A DNA stretch of 6,156 nucleotides, taken from DATDCV01 sp036524155. Lineage in GTDB: Bacteria > Verrucomicrobiota > Verrucomicrobiia > Limisphaerales > UBA8199. The notes beneath the pieces were generated by a model that was not told where the DNA came from, did not search any database, and saw only the letters and a list, made by a program, of their open reading frames with translations. The stretch is taken from positions 1 through 6,156 of the forward strand of contig DATDCV010000662.1 of assembly GCA_036524155.1 (NCBI GenBank), read 5' to 3'. Below are positions 1-6,156 of the stretch, piece by piece. The position numbers and the translations under genes were made by a program. Position 1 is the stretch's first letter. Each line of letters opens with the position of its first letter.

Positions 1-1450
1 ATTGGTCGCCGCTGCGGGTTTGCAGCACCCAGCAGAAAATCGGCTCCGGGCCGCCGGGCTTCCAACTGGCTCCCGCCGAGCCCCCGCCGGTTTTCACCGA
101 AAGGGTTGGTTTAGCGGGGGCCTGGCCGCCGAGCCAGGGCATACCGGGCACCAGCGCCGGCTCGGCGTACACTTGCCGAAGCAGGGCGGCATCCAGCGTC
201 TCGTTGCGCAGCAGGGCTTTCATGTTCCAGTGTACGTGCCCTCCCGCACCGCCGGTTTCGCGCGTCAGACGGATCTGATTCACGATTTCCTCCGGTGACC
301 ACCGCCGCGATGCTTTGGTCGAGTCCATGCCGGCGACCAGCAGACGCCCTTTCGAGTTCTGCGCGCTCCACCATTTGAGCAGGGCGGGAAAACTCTGCTG
401 GGGGGAATCGATCGACCAATAGAGTTGCGGGGCAAAATAATCCACCCAGCCGCTGGCGAGCCACTTGCGAGAATCGGCATAGAGTTTCGCATAGGCATCG
501 TAGCCTTGTATTTGGGGGGGGCTGCCAGGCCGCCAGATACCGAATGGGCTAATCCCGACCTTGACCCGGGGTTTGGCGGCTTTGACGGCATCATACAGGC
601 GATGAACGAAGACGTTGACGTTCTCTCTCCGCCAATCATCGCGCGAGAGGCCCGTCGCCTGGCCATAACGCCGCCAGCTCGATTCATCCGGGAAATCCAT
701 TTCTCCGCCAGACCGATCCTTCTCGGTGTAAGGGTAGAAATAATCGTCGAGATGAACTCCGTCGATGTCGTACCTCCGCACCACATCCATGATGACGCGG
801 AGGCTGTAGTCCTGGACCTGTTTTTCCCCGGGATCAAGCCAGAGAGATTTGCCGTACCGACGGACTAACTCCGGGCGGGTGTTGCTGATATGATTGCGCG
901 CGACGGGGGACTTGGCGGCGGCGTGCCGGGCGCGGTACGGATTAAACCAGGCGTGGAGTTCCAAACCGCGTTTGTGAGCCTGTTCAACGGCGAACAGAAG
1001 CGGATCAAAAAAAGGCTTAGGGGCTTTGCCCATCGTGCCGGTTAGATACTCCGACCACGGTTCCAGGTCCGAAGCGTAAAGCGCATCACAGCCCGGGCGA
1101 ACCTGAAACATGAGACAGTTGAGTTTCAGCCGGCAGGCGCGGTCCAGGATGGCGAGCAATTCCGCTTTTTGCTGGGCCGTCGTCAGGCCGTTCGTCGACG
1201 GCCAGTCGATATTCGAAACTGTTGCAATCCAAGCGGCTCGCATCTCGCGGGCGGGCTTGGGAGGAGTGGCAGGAGATGACCGGTAGGCCGCTGGCGAATG
1301 CAGTGGGAGGGCGACCGCCAGCAGCCAAATCACCCCGCGCACGAGTTGGCGAAGACCAGGACAAACGTGGCGACCGACGTTCCGTGTCCAAATCCCGCGG
1401 GCATAGTGGGATGCATCGCAGGGCGCTCGCGAAGGCGAGTCGGCGGGCAT
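1..1450 (-). CDS. Secreted family-10-like glycosyl hydrolase (GHL10/DUF187), 3' end beyond the left edge
   Basis: The frame from the ATG at 1450 stays open to base 1 (483 codons), so the C-terminus is missing. Residues 1-36 form a long polar, Arg-rich lead. Residues 37-55 look like a signal peptide (VRGVIWLLAVALPL, then HSPAA), so the protein should be exported. A Pro-rich stretch leads into the GHL10 domain at about 67-430. It opens with REMRAAWIATVSNIDWPS (68-85) and continues with HAWFNPYR (166-173), DIDGVHLDDYFYP (228-240), VGISPFGIW (298-306), DYFAPQLYWS (337-346) and GHVHWN (404-409). Together these motifs are diagnostic of GHL10. The acidic cluster D228/D230/D235/D236 lies where this TIM-barrel family has its conserved active-site residues. 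From about 447, KPTLSV...ASWKPGG...CWVLQTR reads as the start of an Fn3-like domain, common after GHL10. E. coli DigH (YddW) of this family cuts denuded peptidoglycan glycans; other members may act on other glycans, so the substrate is uncertain. A GTG at 1342 (residue 37) is an alternative start giving a compact signal peptide. Neither start has a clear ribosome binding site. Divergent from smc. Confidence 0.9.
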   Translation of the reverse strand, partial: MPADSPSRAPCDASHYARGIWTRNVGRHVCPGLRQLVRGVIWLLAVALPLHSPAAYRSSPATPPKPAREMRAAWIATVSNIDWPSTNGLTTAQQKAELLAILDRACRLKLNCLMFQVRPGCDALYASDLEPWSEYLTGTMGKAPKPFFDPLLFAVEQAHKRGLELHAWFNPYRARHAAAKSPVARNHISNTRPELVRRYGKSLWLDPGEKQVQDYSLRVIMDVVRRYDIDGVHLDDYFYPYTEKDRSGGEMDFPDESSWRRYGQATGLSRDDWRRENVNVFVHRLYDAVKAAKPRVKVGISPFGIWRPGSPPQIQGYDAYAKLYADSRKWLASGWVDYFAPQLYWSIDSPQQSFPALLKWWSAQNSKGRLLVAGMDSTKASRRWSPEEIVNQIRLTRETGGAGGHVHWNMKALLRNETLDAALLRQVYAEPALVPGMPWLGGQAPAKPTLSVKTGGGSAGASWKPGGPEPIFCWVLQTRSGDQ

Positions 1451-1544
1451 GGTGATTTTTTTCAAGAAAACTGTTGAATTTTGGGGGTAATGTGAGGTAA
1501 TAATACCGGTAGTTAAATAAAAAAAGCAGAACGCGTTAAAATCA

Positions 1545-1583
1545 GCACAATTCAAATCTCGGTTCCTCACCAATTAGTTGTGC
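1545..1583. repeat. GCACAA / TTGTGC inverted repeat in the divergent promoter region
   Basis: The 6-bp arms at 1545-1550 and 1578-1583 are perfect reverse complements separated by 27 bp. The similarity extends loosely inward (ATT against AATTAG). Seen as DNA, each arm presents TTGTGC directed towards one of the two divergent genes. It could be an operator pair or chance; a 6-bp match is weak evidence. Confidence 0.25.
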
Positions 1584-1607
1584 TCCGACGCTAGCGATAC
1601 GCATTAT
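1578..1607 (+). promoter_or_regulatory. Weak candidate sigma-70-type promoter for smc
   Basis: TTGTGC (1578-1583) is a possible -35 box and CATTAT (1602-1607) a possible -10 box with an 18-bp spacer. TATATT at 1605-1610 is an alternative -10 but sits too far away (21 bp). Transcription would start roughly 45-50 bp before the smc ATG. Matches to consensus are only partial (about 3 of 6 and 4 of 6). The -35 candidate is also one arm of the TTGTGC/GCACAA inverted repeat, so a bound regulator could overlap it. This is inference from sequence only. Confidence 0.22.
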
Positions 1608-1662
1608 ATTGTGGTTTTCGCTTTACTGAGCTGAGCCGCTCTGCATACTTTGCGTGCGTCAC

Positions 1663-4600
1663 ATGTATCTGAAGAATTTAACTGTTCTAGGATTCAAGTC
1701 TTTTGCGGACAAAACTGCTTTGGCTTTCCAGCCGGGGGTCACGGCGATAGTAGGCCCCAATGGGTGTGGTAAGTCGAATGTGTCCGACGCAATACGTTGG
1801 GTACTGGGGGAGCAGTCGGCCAAAGCGCTGCGTGGCGGCGAGATGGCGGATGTCATTTTTAACGGGACGGATGGGCGAAAGCCGCTGGGGATGGCGGAGG
1901 TATCGCTCACGATCGGCGGTGTGGATGAGGAACACCTTCATGCGGCTGGGGTCGAGCTCGCCTATAACGAGGTGACTGTCACCCGCCGGGTGTTCCGAGA
2001 TGGCGGCAGCGAGTATTTCGTCAATAAGACTCCCTGCCGGCTGAAAGACATCCAGCAGTTGTTCATGGGCACCGGGGTGGGGCGGACCAGTTACAGCATC
2101 ATGGCCCAGGGCAACATCACGCAGATTCTCTCCAGCAAGCCCGAAGATCGGCGCATGATCTTCGAGGAAGCCGCCGGCATTACCAAGTACAAGTCGCAAA
2201 AGAAGGAGGCGCTTCGGAAACTGGAGTACACTGAGCAGAACCTGGTGCGGGTTGAGGACCTGGTCAAAGAGGTGAAGCGGCAGATTGGTTCTCTCCAACG
2301 GCAGGCCGGGAAGGCGCGCCGGTACAAGCAGATTTCGCAGGAATTGCAGCACCTGGACACCCAGTTGGGGCGGCATCAGTTCGACGTCTTGCAGGCGGAG
2401 ATACGAGAGCGCGAAACGGCCGCCGAGAGTCTTCGCAACGACCTCGAGGCGAGCTCCGCGGCGGTGCTGCGCGCGGAGGACGAAATTGCCGAGTTGCGCG
2501 AGCGGTTGTCCGAACGCGAGCGGGAGATTGGCGGTTTGCAGCAGCGCGGCCTGGAGCTGAAGAATCAAATCGACCGCCATGAAAGCCGCATTCAGTTCAA
2601 CCAGGAGCGCCTGAACGAGCTTGCCGCGCAGAACTCGAAGGCGCTGGCGGACGTGGCGCAGGCCGAGGAGCGGAAACACATAGCCGAACAGGAGCTGGCC
2701 GCCGCCGAGGCGAGTCTGCAATCTTCCGAGACGGCTTTGGCCCTGCATCGCCGAACGCTGGAGGCGAAAACTTCCGCCCTGCGTCAAGTGGAAGAGGACG
2801 TGCGACGTTTGCAGGAAACCCTGCGACAGGCACAGGCGGATGCGTTCGCCGCCGCTCAAGACCTGAGTCGAATCCGGAACGAAATGACCGCGCTGGACCT
2901 GCAGAAGCAAGGGAACGTGGTGCGGCTGGAGAAACTCTCCGCGGAGAAAATCCAGCTCGAGGAAGAGCGCGTCCGCCTGGAGGCGCGGTTGCAGGAATTC
3001 GCGGCCAATGTCCAGGCCGAAAAACTCAACGCGCAAACGCAACGCGGCACCGTCGAGCAGCGCCAGGAGCGGCTGCGCGTGATTCAAGCCGAGCTCAATC
3101 GCGCCGGCCAGGAGCAGGACCTCTTGTTCCAGCAGCAGGCGGAGAAACGTTCCCGCCTCAACGTGCTCGAACAGCTTCAAGCCGGCCACGAAGGCTTCAG
3201 CGAAGGCGCGCTGGCCGCGCTAACGCAGTCGCGCCACGTGCTGGGATCGCTGGCTGACAAGATCAGCGTGCCCGATCCCTACGTCACCGCCATCGAATGC
3301 GCGTTGGGCCACCACCTGCAAGTCGTATTGACCGAGCAGCCCGAGTCCGCCCACGAGATTCTGGCTGACCTGAGCGCCCACCGGAAAGGCCGCGCGAGCA
3401 TCGCCCCGCTCGCCTGGATGCGCGACGGCAACGGCAACGGCAACGGTCAGGAGAGTTGCGGTTCTCAAGCCCCGGCAGTTAATGGTCAACTGCCCGGCGC
3501 GGTTCCCGAACTCAACGGTGTGCCTCTGGCCGCGACCGAAGTGGTCCGAAGCGAGTCAACGGTGCGTCCGCTGGTGGACCGTTTGCTGGGGGCCACCCGG
3601 ATCGTGAGGGACCTGAAGGCGGCGACGGAGGCCTGGCGCGAAAGCCAGGGGGAATTCCAGTACGTGACCCTGACTGGTGAAGTGCTGAGCCGCCACGGCA
3701 TTTACACGGGCGGACACGTGAACGGCGCCGCAAACGGCAAAGCCGCCGCCTCGATCCTTGCCCGCCGGAACCAGATCGCGGAGCTGCAATCCGCTCTCGA
3801 AGGGCTCCAAGCTGACGTGGCGGAAGTCAGCCGGCGCAAGGGCGCCTTGCAGGGCGAACAAACCGAGCTGCAGGCGACGCTCCAGCAGGCGCAAACTGAA
3901 CTCCGGGCCCAGGAGGTTGCGATCGCCACCCACGAAGGCGAATTCAACGCTCTCCACAATTCACGACGCCTCCTTCACGAGAAAATCGAGACGGTCGTTT
4001 ACGAAATTCAAAGCCTTGCCGCTCAGGAACAGGAAGCATTGCAGAAGCGGGGTGCCCTGGAGGCCGGGGCCGGCGAGCTGGCCCGGCGTGAACAGGCCGC
4101 CCAGGGGCGAGTCGCCGAGTTGAACGCCCAGTTGGAATCTCTCCGGCAAAGCCGGGACACCGCGCAGGCCGGGCTGACCGAGAGCAGGGTGTCGCTGGCG
4201 ACGGAGGAGCAGATGTGCGCTTCGTTCCAGCAGCAACGTCACGCCCTGACGCAGCGGATTCGCGAGTTGGCGCAGGTGGTGGAGCAGCGGCGCGCGGAGA
4301 TTAGTTCCTGCATCGCTCGCAAGGAGCAAGCCGATTCCGAGATTCAGGAATCACGCGGGCGCATCGAGAGCCTGCAGCACGACCGCGAACAGGTCAACGC
4401 ACAGAGCGCGGAGTTGCTGGCCGGCAAACAAGCTCTGGAAGGTGACGTCAGCGCGCGGGAGGGAGCCCTGCGCGAGCAACGGCGGCTGATGAGCGAGTTG
4501 CAGGACAAACGCGCCGGCCTGGAGGTGGAACTGGCCCAGAAAACCATGACGGTCCAGAACCTCCGCGAGCGTATCCAGCAGAAATACCATCTGGTTCTGG

Positions 4601-5481
4601 ACGATATCCGCGGCGAATGCATCACGATTACCTTCGCGGATGAAGGCCCGGCGCGCGTCCACGTGATGTCGCCGGAAGAGATGGCCGCTGCCGGCGGGGC
4701 GACCGACTGGGAGGTGGTCGCCCAGCAGGTGGATGCGCTGCAACGGAAGTTGGACGAGATGGGCCCCGTGAACCTGGTCGCGATCGAGGAATACGAGGAG
4801 ACCGAGCAACGCTACCAGTTCCTCAGCAAGCAGCATGATGACCTGGTGCAAGCCAAAACCCAGTTGCACGAGGTCATCAACAAGATCAACGCCCAAACCA
4901 AGGAGATGTTCCGGACCACCTTTGAGCAGATCCGCGCCAACTTCCGCGAGATGTTCACCGAGGTATTTGGCGGGGGTAAGGCCGACCTGGTGTTAATGGA
5001 CGAAAATGATTTGCTGGAAAGCGGCATTGACATCGTCGCGCGGCCGCCGGGCAAACAGCTCCAGACTATTTCGCTGCTTTCCGGCGGCGAACAGACCATG
5101 ACCGCCGTATCGCTGCTCTTCTCCATCTACCAGGTCAAACCCAGCCCGTTCTGCGTGCTGGACGAACTGGATGCGCCGTTGGACGAGTCGAACATCAACC
5201 GGTTCATCCGGGTCTTGCAGCGGTTCCTCGAACGCTCCCAGTTCATCGTCATCACCCACAATAAACGCACCATCGGCATGGCCGACGTGCTTTATGGCGT
5301 CACCATGCAGGAACACGGCGTCAGCAAGATTGTCAGCGTCAAATTCCACAAGACCGGCGACCAGGTGCTCGACCACCGTCCCGCCTCGCTCGAGACGCCG
5401 ACCACCGTGCCGCCCGTGGATCAGGAAGAGGACGCCCCGCACCGCCGCGAAGAAACCGTCGACGTGGTCATGGCGAAATAG
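1663..5481 (+). CDS. smc: Chromosome partition protein SMC (condensin ATPase)
   Basis: SMC is the dimeric ABC-type ATPase that, with ScpA and ScpB, extrudes DNA loops and helps resolve sister chromosomes on the nucleoid; neither partner is in this window. The product is 1272 aa, longer than the roughly 1190 aa of well-studied bacterial SMCs. N-head: MYLKNLTVLGFKSFADKT, Walker A GPNGCGKS (31-38), R57 at the arginine-finger position, and Q-loop Q149 in IMAQGNI, followed by IFEEAAGITKYK. Arm 1 is coiled coil at about 170-505; the hinge spans about 507-695 with YTGGHVNG near 681-688; arm 2 runs about 695-1025. C-head: DEMGPVNL (1031-1038), signature LLSGGEQTMTAVSLL (1138-1152), Walker B FCVLDE with catalytic E1168, D-loop APLDESN (1171-1177), and H-loop H1199. 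Oddities are a Gly-Asn tract in the hinge (589-595), a non-coil segment in arm 2 (983-1016) and a Pro/acidic tail (1231-1272). I chose the ATG at 1663 because SMCs conventionally begin MYLK; a GTG at 1654 would add three residues. No clear Shine-Dalgarno precedes either. All catalytic motifs are intact. Confidence 0.98.
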   Translation: MYLKNLTVLGFKSFADKTALAFQPGVTAIVGPNGCGKSNVSDAIRWVLGEQSAKALRGGEMADVIFNGTDGRKPLGMAEVSLTIGGVDEEHLHAAGVELAYNEVTVTRRVFRDGGSEYFVNKTPCRLKDIQQLFMGTGVGRTSYSIMAQGNITQILSSKPEDRRMIFEEAAGITKYKSQKKEALRKLEYTEQNLVRVEDLVKEVKRQIGSLQRQAGKARRYKQISQELQHLDTQLGRHQFDVLQAEIRERETAAESLRNDLEASSAAVLRAEDEIAELRERLSEREREIGGLQQRGLELKNQIDRHESRIQFNQERLNELAAQNSKALADVAQAEERKHIAEQELAAAEASLQSSETALALHRRTLEAKTSALRQVEEDVRRLQETLRQAQADAFAAAQDLSRIRNEMTALDLQKQGNVVRLEKLSAEKIQLEEERVRLEARLQEFAANVQAEKLNAQTQRGTVEQRQERLRVIQAELNRAGQEQDLLFQQQAEKRSRLNVLEQLQAGHEGFSEGALAALTQSRHVLGSLADKISVPDPYVTAIECALGHHLQVVLTEQPESAHEILADLSAHRKGRASIAPLAWMRDGNGNGNGQESCGSQAPAVNGQLPGAVPELNGVPLAATEVVRSESTVRPLVDRLLGATRIVRDLKAATEAWRESQGEFQYVTLTGEVLSRHGIYTGGHVNGAANGKAAASILARRNQIAELQSALEGLQADVAEVSRRKGALQGEQTELQATLQQAQTELRAQEVAIATHEGEFNALHNSRRLLHEKIETVVYEIQSLAAQEQEALQKRGALEAGAGELARREQAAQGRVAELNAQLESLRQSRDTAQAGLTESRVSLATEEQMCASFQQQRHALTQRIRELAQVVEQRRAEISSCIARKEQADSEIQESRGRIESLQHDREQVNAQSAELLAGKQALEGDVSAREGALREQRRLMSELQDKRAGLEVELAQKTMTVQNLRERIQQKYHLVLDDIRGECITITFADEGPARVHVMSPEEMAAAGGATDWEVVAQQVDALQRKLDEMGPVNLVAIEEYEETEQRYQFLSKQHDDLVQAKTQLHEVINKINAQTKEMFRTTFEQIRANFREMFTEVFGGGKADLVLMDENDLLESGIDIVARPPGKQLQTISLLSGGEQTMTAVSLLFSIYQVKPSPFCVLDELDAPLDESNINRFIRVLQRFLERSQFIVITHNKRTIGMADVLYGVTMQEHGVSKIVSVKFHKTGDQVLDHRPASLETPTTVPPVDQEEDAPHRREETVDVVMAK
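3427..3447 (+). repeat. Short GGCAAC tandem repeat encoding a Gly-Asn tract in the SMC hinge
   Basis: Three perfect GGCAAC hexamers (3427-3444) are followed by GGT, encoding residues 589-595 as alternating Gly and Asn. The unit is a multiple of three, so gain or loss of copies would keep the frame and change the protein by two residues. The tract lies in a probable surface loop of the hinge, after GRASIAPLAWMRD. Confidence 0.8.
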
Positions 5482-5512
5482 CAGCTCCTGGCACTCGGCC
5501 TCCGGGTGGCCG

Positions 5513-5542
5513 TCGGCTTGCCTAAGCCGATTAAAAATCGGC
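5513..5542. repeat. Two overlapping, mutually exclusive hairpins just after smc
   Basis: TCGGCTT (5513-5519) and AAGCCGA (5524-5530) form a perfect 7-bp stem with a GCCT loop. GCCGATT (5526-5532) and AATCGGC (5536-5542) form a second perfect 7-bp stem with an AAA loop. The block 5526-5530 belongs to both stems, so only one can form at a time. They lie 32 and 45 bp past the smc stop in a convergent intergenic region, where a transcription end is expected. Neither is followed by a T-tract on either strand, so a classical intrinsic terminator is not supported; a Rho-type or bidirectional end, or a repeat element, remains possible. Confidence 0.5.
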
Positions 5543-5602
5543 GCTCCGGTCCTCACAATTCGGCCAGGAACAGGTACTGGGCTGCTAGTGAGGGGCGCCG
5601 AT
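5537..5602. repeat. Long interrupted inverted repeat (about 66 nt) in the convergent intergenic region
   Basis: An outer stem pairs ATCGGCGC (5537-5544) with GCGCCGAT (5595-5602), 8 bp perfect. After an asymmetric internal loop (six bases against one), an inner stem pairs CCTCAC (5551-5556) with GTGAGG (5588-5593). Inside that, CCAG (5564-5567) can pair with CTGG (5577-5580). The outer 5' arm overlaps the second hairpin upstream, giving a chain of competing structures. Possible roles are a palindromic intergenic repeat, a transcript-end structure shared by both convergent genes, or a small structured RNA; the sequence alone does not decide. Confidence 0.5.
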
Positions 5603-5668
5603 GGTTCATCAACCCCACGCCGCTGCGTTTTGCAGATCTGAATCTCCTTACGTCGGCGCCTGCGGAGG

Positions 5669-6085
5669 CTATACGCCGGGCTGAGGCACCGGCGGCTTGT
5701 GTTTTACCAGCAGCGGAATGCTGGCCTGCGGACGGTCATCAAGCGAAACATCGATCGAGTAGAGCCCTGGATTTTCGAATTTCAACTGCTGGATGTTGAT
5801 GATGTAGTTGCGCGTCCCGAAATGCATGTCATCCGGCAGCGCCACCTCGACGGGAATTGCGGGAAAATCCGGCATGATCGAGCGGCCGTCCGCGTCCACA
5901 AAATTCAAACGGAGGTTGCGCTTGCCTTCGTCTCCGCTGAAAAAGGTCACGCGCAGCGCGATCGAGCACTGCGGATGGATCGCCGGGAGCCGCTGCGTGT
6001 AGATTGTGTCGAACGCCCCCAGCAGGTTCAGCTTGCCGTTGTCATCAGTTGCCGCATCGCACAAGACTGCCACTTGAATATTCAT
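5669..6085 (-). CDS. Small conserved protein of unknown function, DUF6941-like
   Basis: The product has 138 residues. I do not know its function. The opening MNIQVAVLCDAATDDNGKLN, followed by LLGAFDTIY, resembles from memory the DUF6941 family, whose members begin with a strand, a D-A/Y turn, 'GKLN(I/L)(I/L)G' and then F-D. That assignment needs a profile search. There is no signal peptide or membrane segment, so it should be cytosolic. Alternating hydrophobic patterns (SIALRVTFF at 41-49, NLRLNFVD, IPVEVALP, YIINIQQLKF, GLYSIDVSLDD, ASIPLLVKH) suggest an all-beta, sandwich-like fold of about seven or eight strands, followed by a Pro-rich end (KPPVPQPGV). The stop is a TAG at 5671-5669. The gene is convergent with smc, 187 bp away, and either stands alone or ends an operon entering from the right. 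No Shine-Dalgarno precedes the ATG (TTCCCGGCAAAAC before it). Codon use looks like its neighbours'. Confidence 0.82.
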   Translation of the reverse strand: MNIQVAVLCDAATDDNGKLNLLGAFDTIYTQRLPAIHPQCSIALRVTFFSGDEGKRNLRLNFVDADGRSIMPDFPAIPVEVALPDDMHFGTRNYIINIQQLKFENPGLYSIDVSLDDRPQASIPLLVKHKPPVPQPGV

Positions 6086-6113
6086 GTTTTGCCGGGAACT
6101 ACGAATTCAGGGC

Positions 6114-6141
6114 AGTCTACCGCAAACACCCCTGGACGCAA
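6114..6141 (-). promoter_or_regulatory. Weak candidate promoter for the DUF6941-like gene
   Basis: On the minus strand, TTGCGT (6141-6136) and TAGACT (6119-6114) are spaced by 16 bp and lie about 30 bp before the ATG at 6085. Matches to sigma-70 boxes are partial (about 3 of 6 and 4 of 6). If real, the gene has its own promoter and a short leader. The 71 bases between the ATG and the window edge show no other feature. Confidence 0.22.
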
Positions 6142-6156
6142 AGCCAGAGTAAACCG

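Larger units (their letters stand above)
1451..1662. promoter_or_regulatory. Divergent intergenic region between the glycosyl hydrolase and smc genes
   Basis: Both flanking genes point away from this 212-bp stretch, so it should hold both promoters. It is visibly richer in A and T than the coding DNA, with A/T runs at 1511-1526 and around 1457-1480. It contains two perfect 8-bp palindromes, TACCGGTA (1504-1511) and AACGCGTT (1530-1537), and an inverted repeat GCACAA (1545-1550) / TTGTGC (1578-1583). I found no gene, RNA or terminator here. That it holds promoters follows from gene orientation; the exact sites are not established. Confidence 0.7.

Noticed and set aside
280..837. Open frames on both strands inside the hydrolase gene (for example 280-837 minus and 425-868 plus)
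   Set aside because: They overlap the GHL10 frame, which carries continuous family motifs; the alternatives have biased, motif-free composition.
1687..3189. A 500-codon open frame on the minus strand opposite the first part of smc
   Set aside because: It lies entirely against the well-supported smc frame, is Leu/Arg/Gln-rich as expected from complementing GC-rich coiled-coil codons, and shows no domain motif.
3427..3447. Tandem GGCAAC repeat as a CRISPR or microsatellite element
   Set aside because: There are only three in-frame hexamers inside a coding region; no spacers or longer array.
5526..5542. GCCGATT-AAA-AATCGGC as an intrinsic terminator of smc
   Set aside because: The perfect stem is short, and the following bases (GCTCCGG) contain no T-tract; the minus-strand side also lacks one. 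Kept only as an inverted repeat.
5537..5602. Integron attC-like recombination site
   Set aside because: The interrupted stem superficially resembles one, but there are no RYYYAAC / GTTRRRY core boxes at its ends and no gene cassette or integrase.
5623..5669. Small hairpins CTGC-GTTTT-GCAG (5623-5635) and GCCT-GCGG-AGGC (5658-5669) as terminator of the DUF6941-like gene
   Set aside because: The stems are only 4 bp long and no T-tract follows in the minus direction.
5506..5799. A 97-codon plus-strand frame crossing the convergent intergenic region
   Set aside because: It overlaps the 3' part of the DUF6941-like gene antisense, crosses the inverted repeats, and has no recognisable domain or ribosome binding site.

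Overview
The window holds three protein genes, and codon use and sequence style agree across it. It most likely comes from a GC-rich member of the Verrucomicrobiota or the wider PVC group. The main clue is the SMC protein: its C-terminal head carries LLSGGEQTMTAVSLL and CVLDELDAPLDESN, variants I associate from memory with PVC-type SMC rather than with Firmicutes or Proteobacteria. The lineage is an inference; no rRNA or other marker is present.

Layout. (1) Positions 1-1450, minus strand: a secreted family-10-like glycosyl hydrolase (GHL10/DUF187). It is complete at its N-terminus and runs off the left edge in the first strands of what looks like a C-terminal Fn3-like domain. (2) Positions 1451-1662: a comparatively AT-rich divergent intergenic region that must hold the promoters of both flanking genes. 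It contains a GCACAA/TTGTGC inverted repeat and two 8-bp palindromes. (3) Positions 1663-5481, plus strand: a complete smc gene (1272 aa) with all ATPase motifs. It also has an Asn-Gly tract in the hinge, a non-coil segment in the second coiled-coil arm near the head, and a Pro/acidic tail. (4) Positions 5482-5668: a convergent intergenic region of overlapping inverted repeats, including mutually exclusive hairpins and a long interrupted stem. (5) Positions 5669-6085, minus strand: a small cytosolic protein of unknown function that resembles the DUF6941 type. (6) Positions 6086-6156: its upstream region.

How the genes relate. SMC is the chromosome organisation and segregation ATPase. The GHL10 family includes E. 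coli DigH (YddW), which cleaves denuded peptidoglycan glycan strands at the septum. Divergent placement of a possible division-related wall hydrolase and smc suggests, but does not show, shared regulation. None of the three starts has a recognisable Shine-Dalgarno sequence. I see no new multi-gene system, mobile element, CRISPR array or RNA gene. The least explained parts are the structured convergent intergenic region and the lineage-specific segments of SMC.
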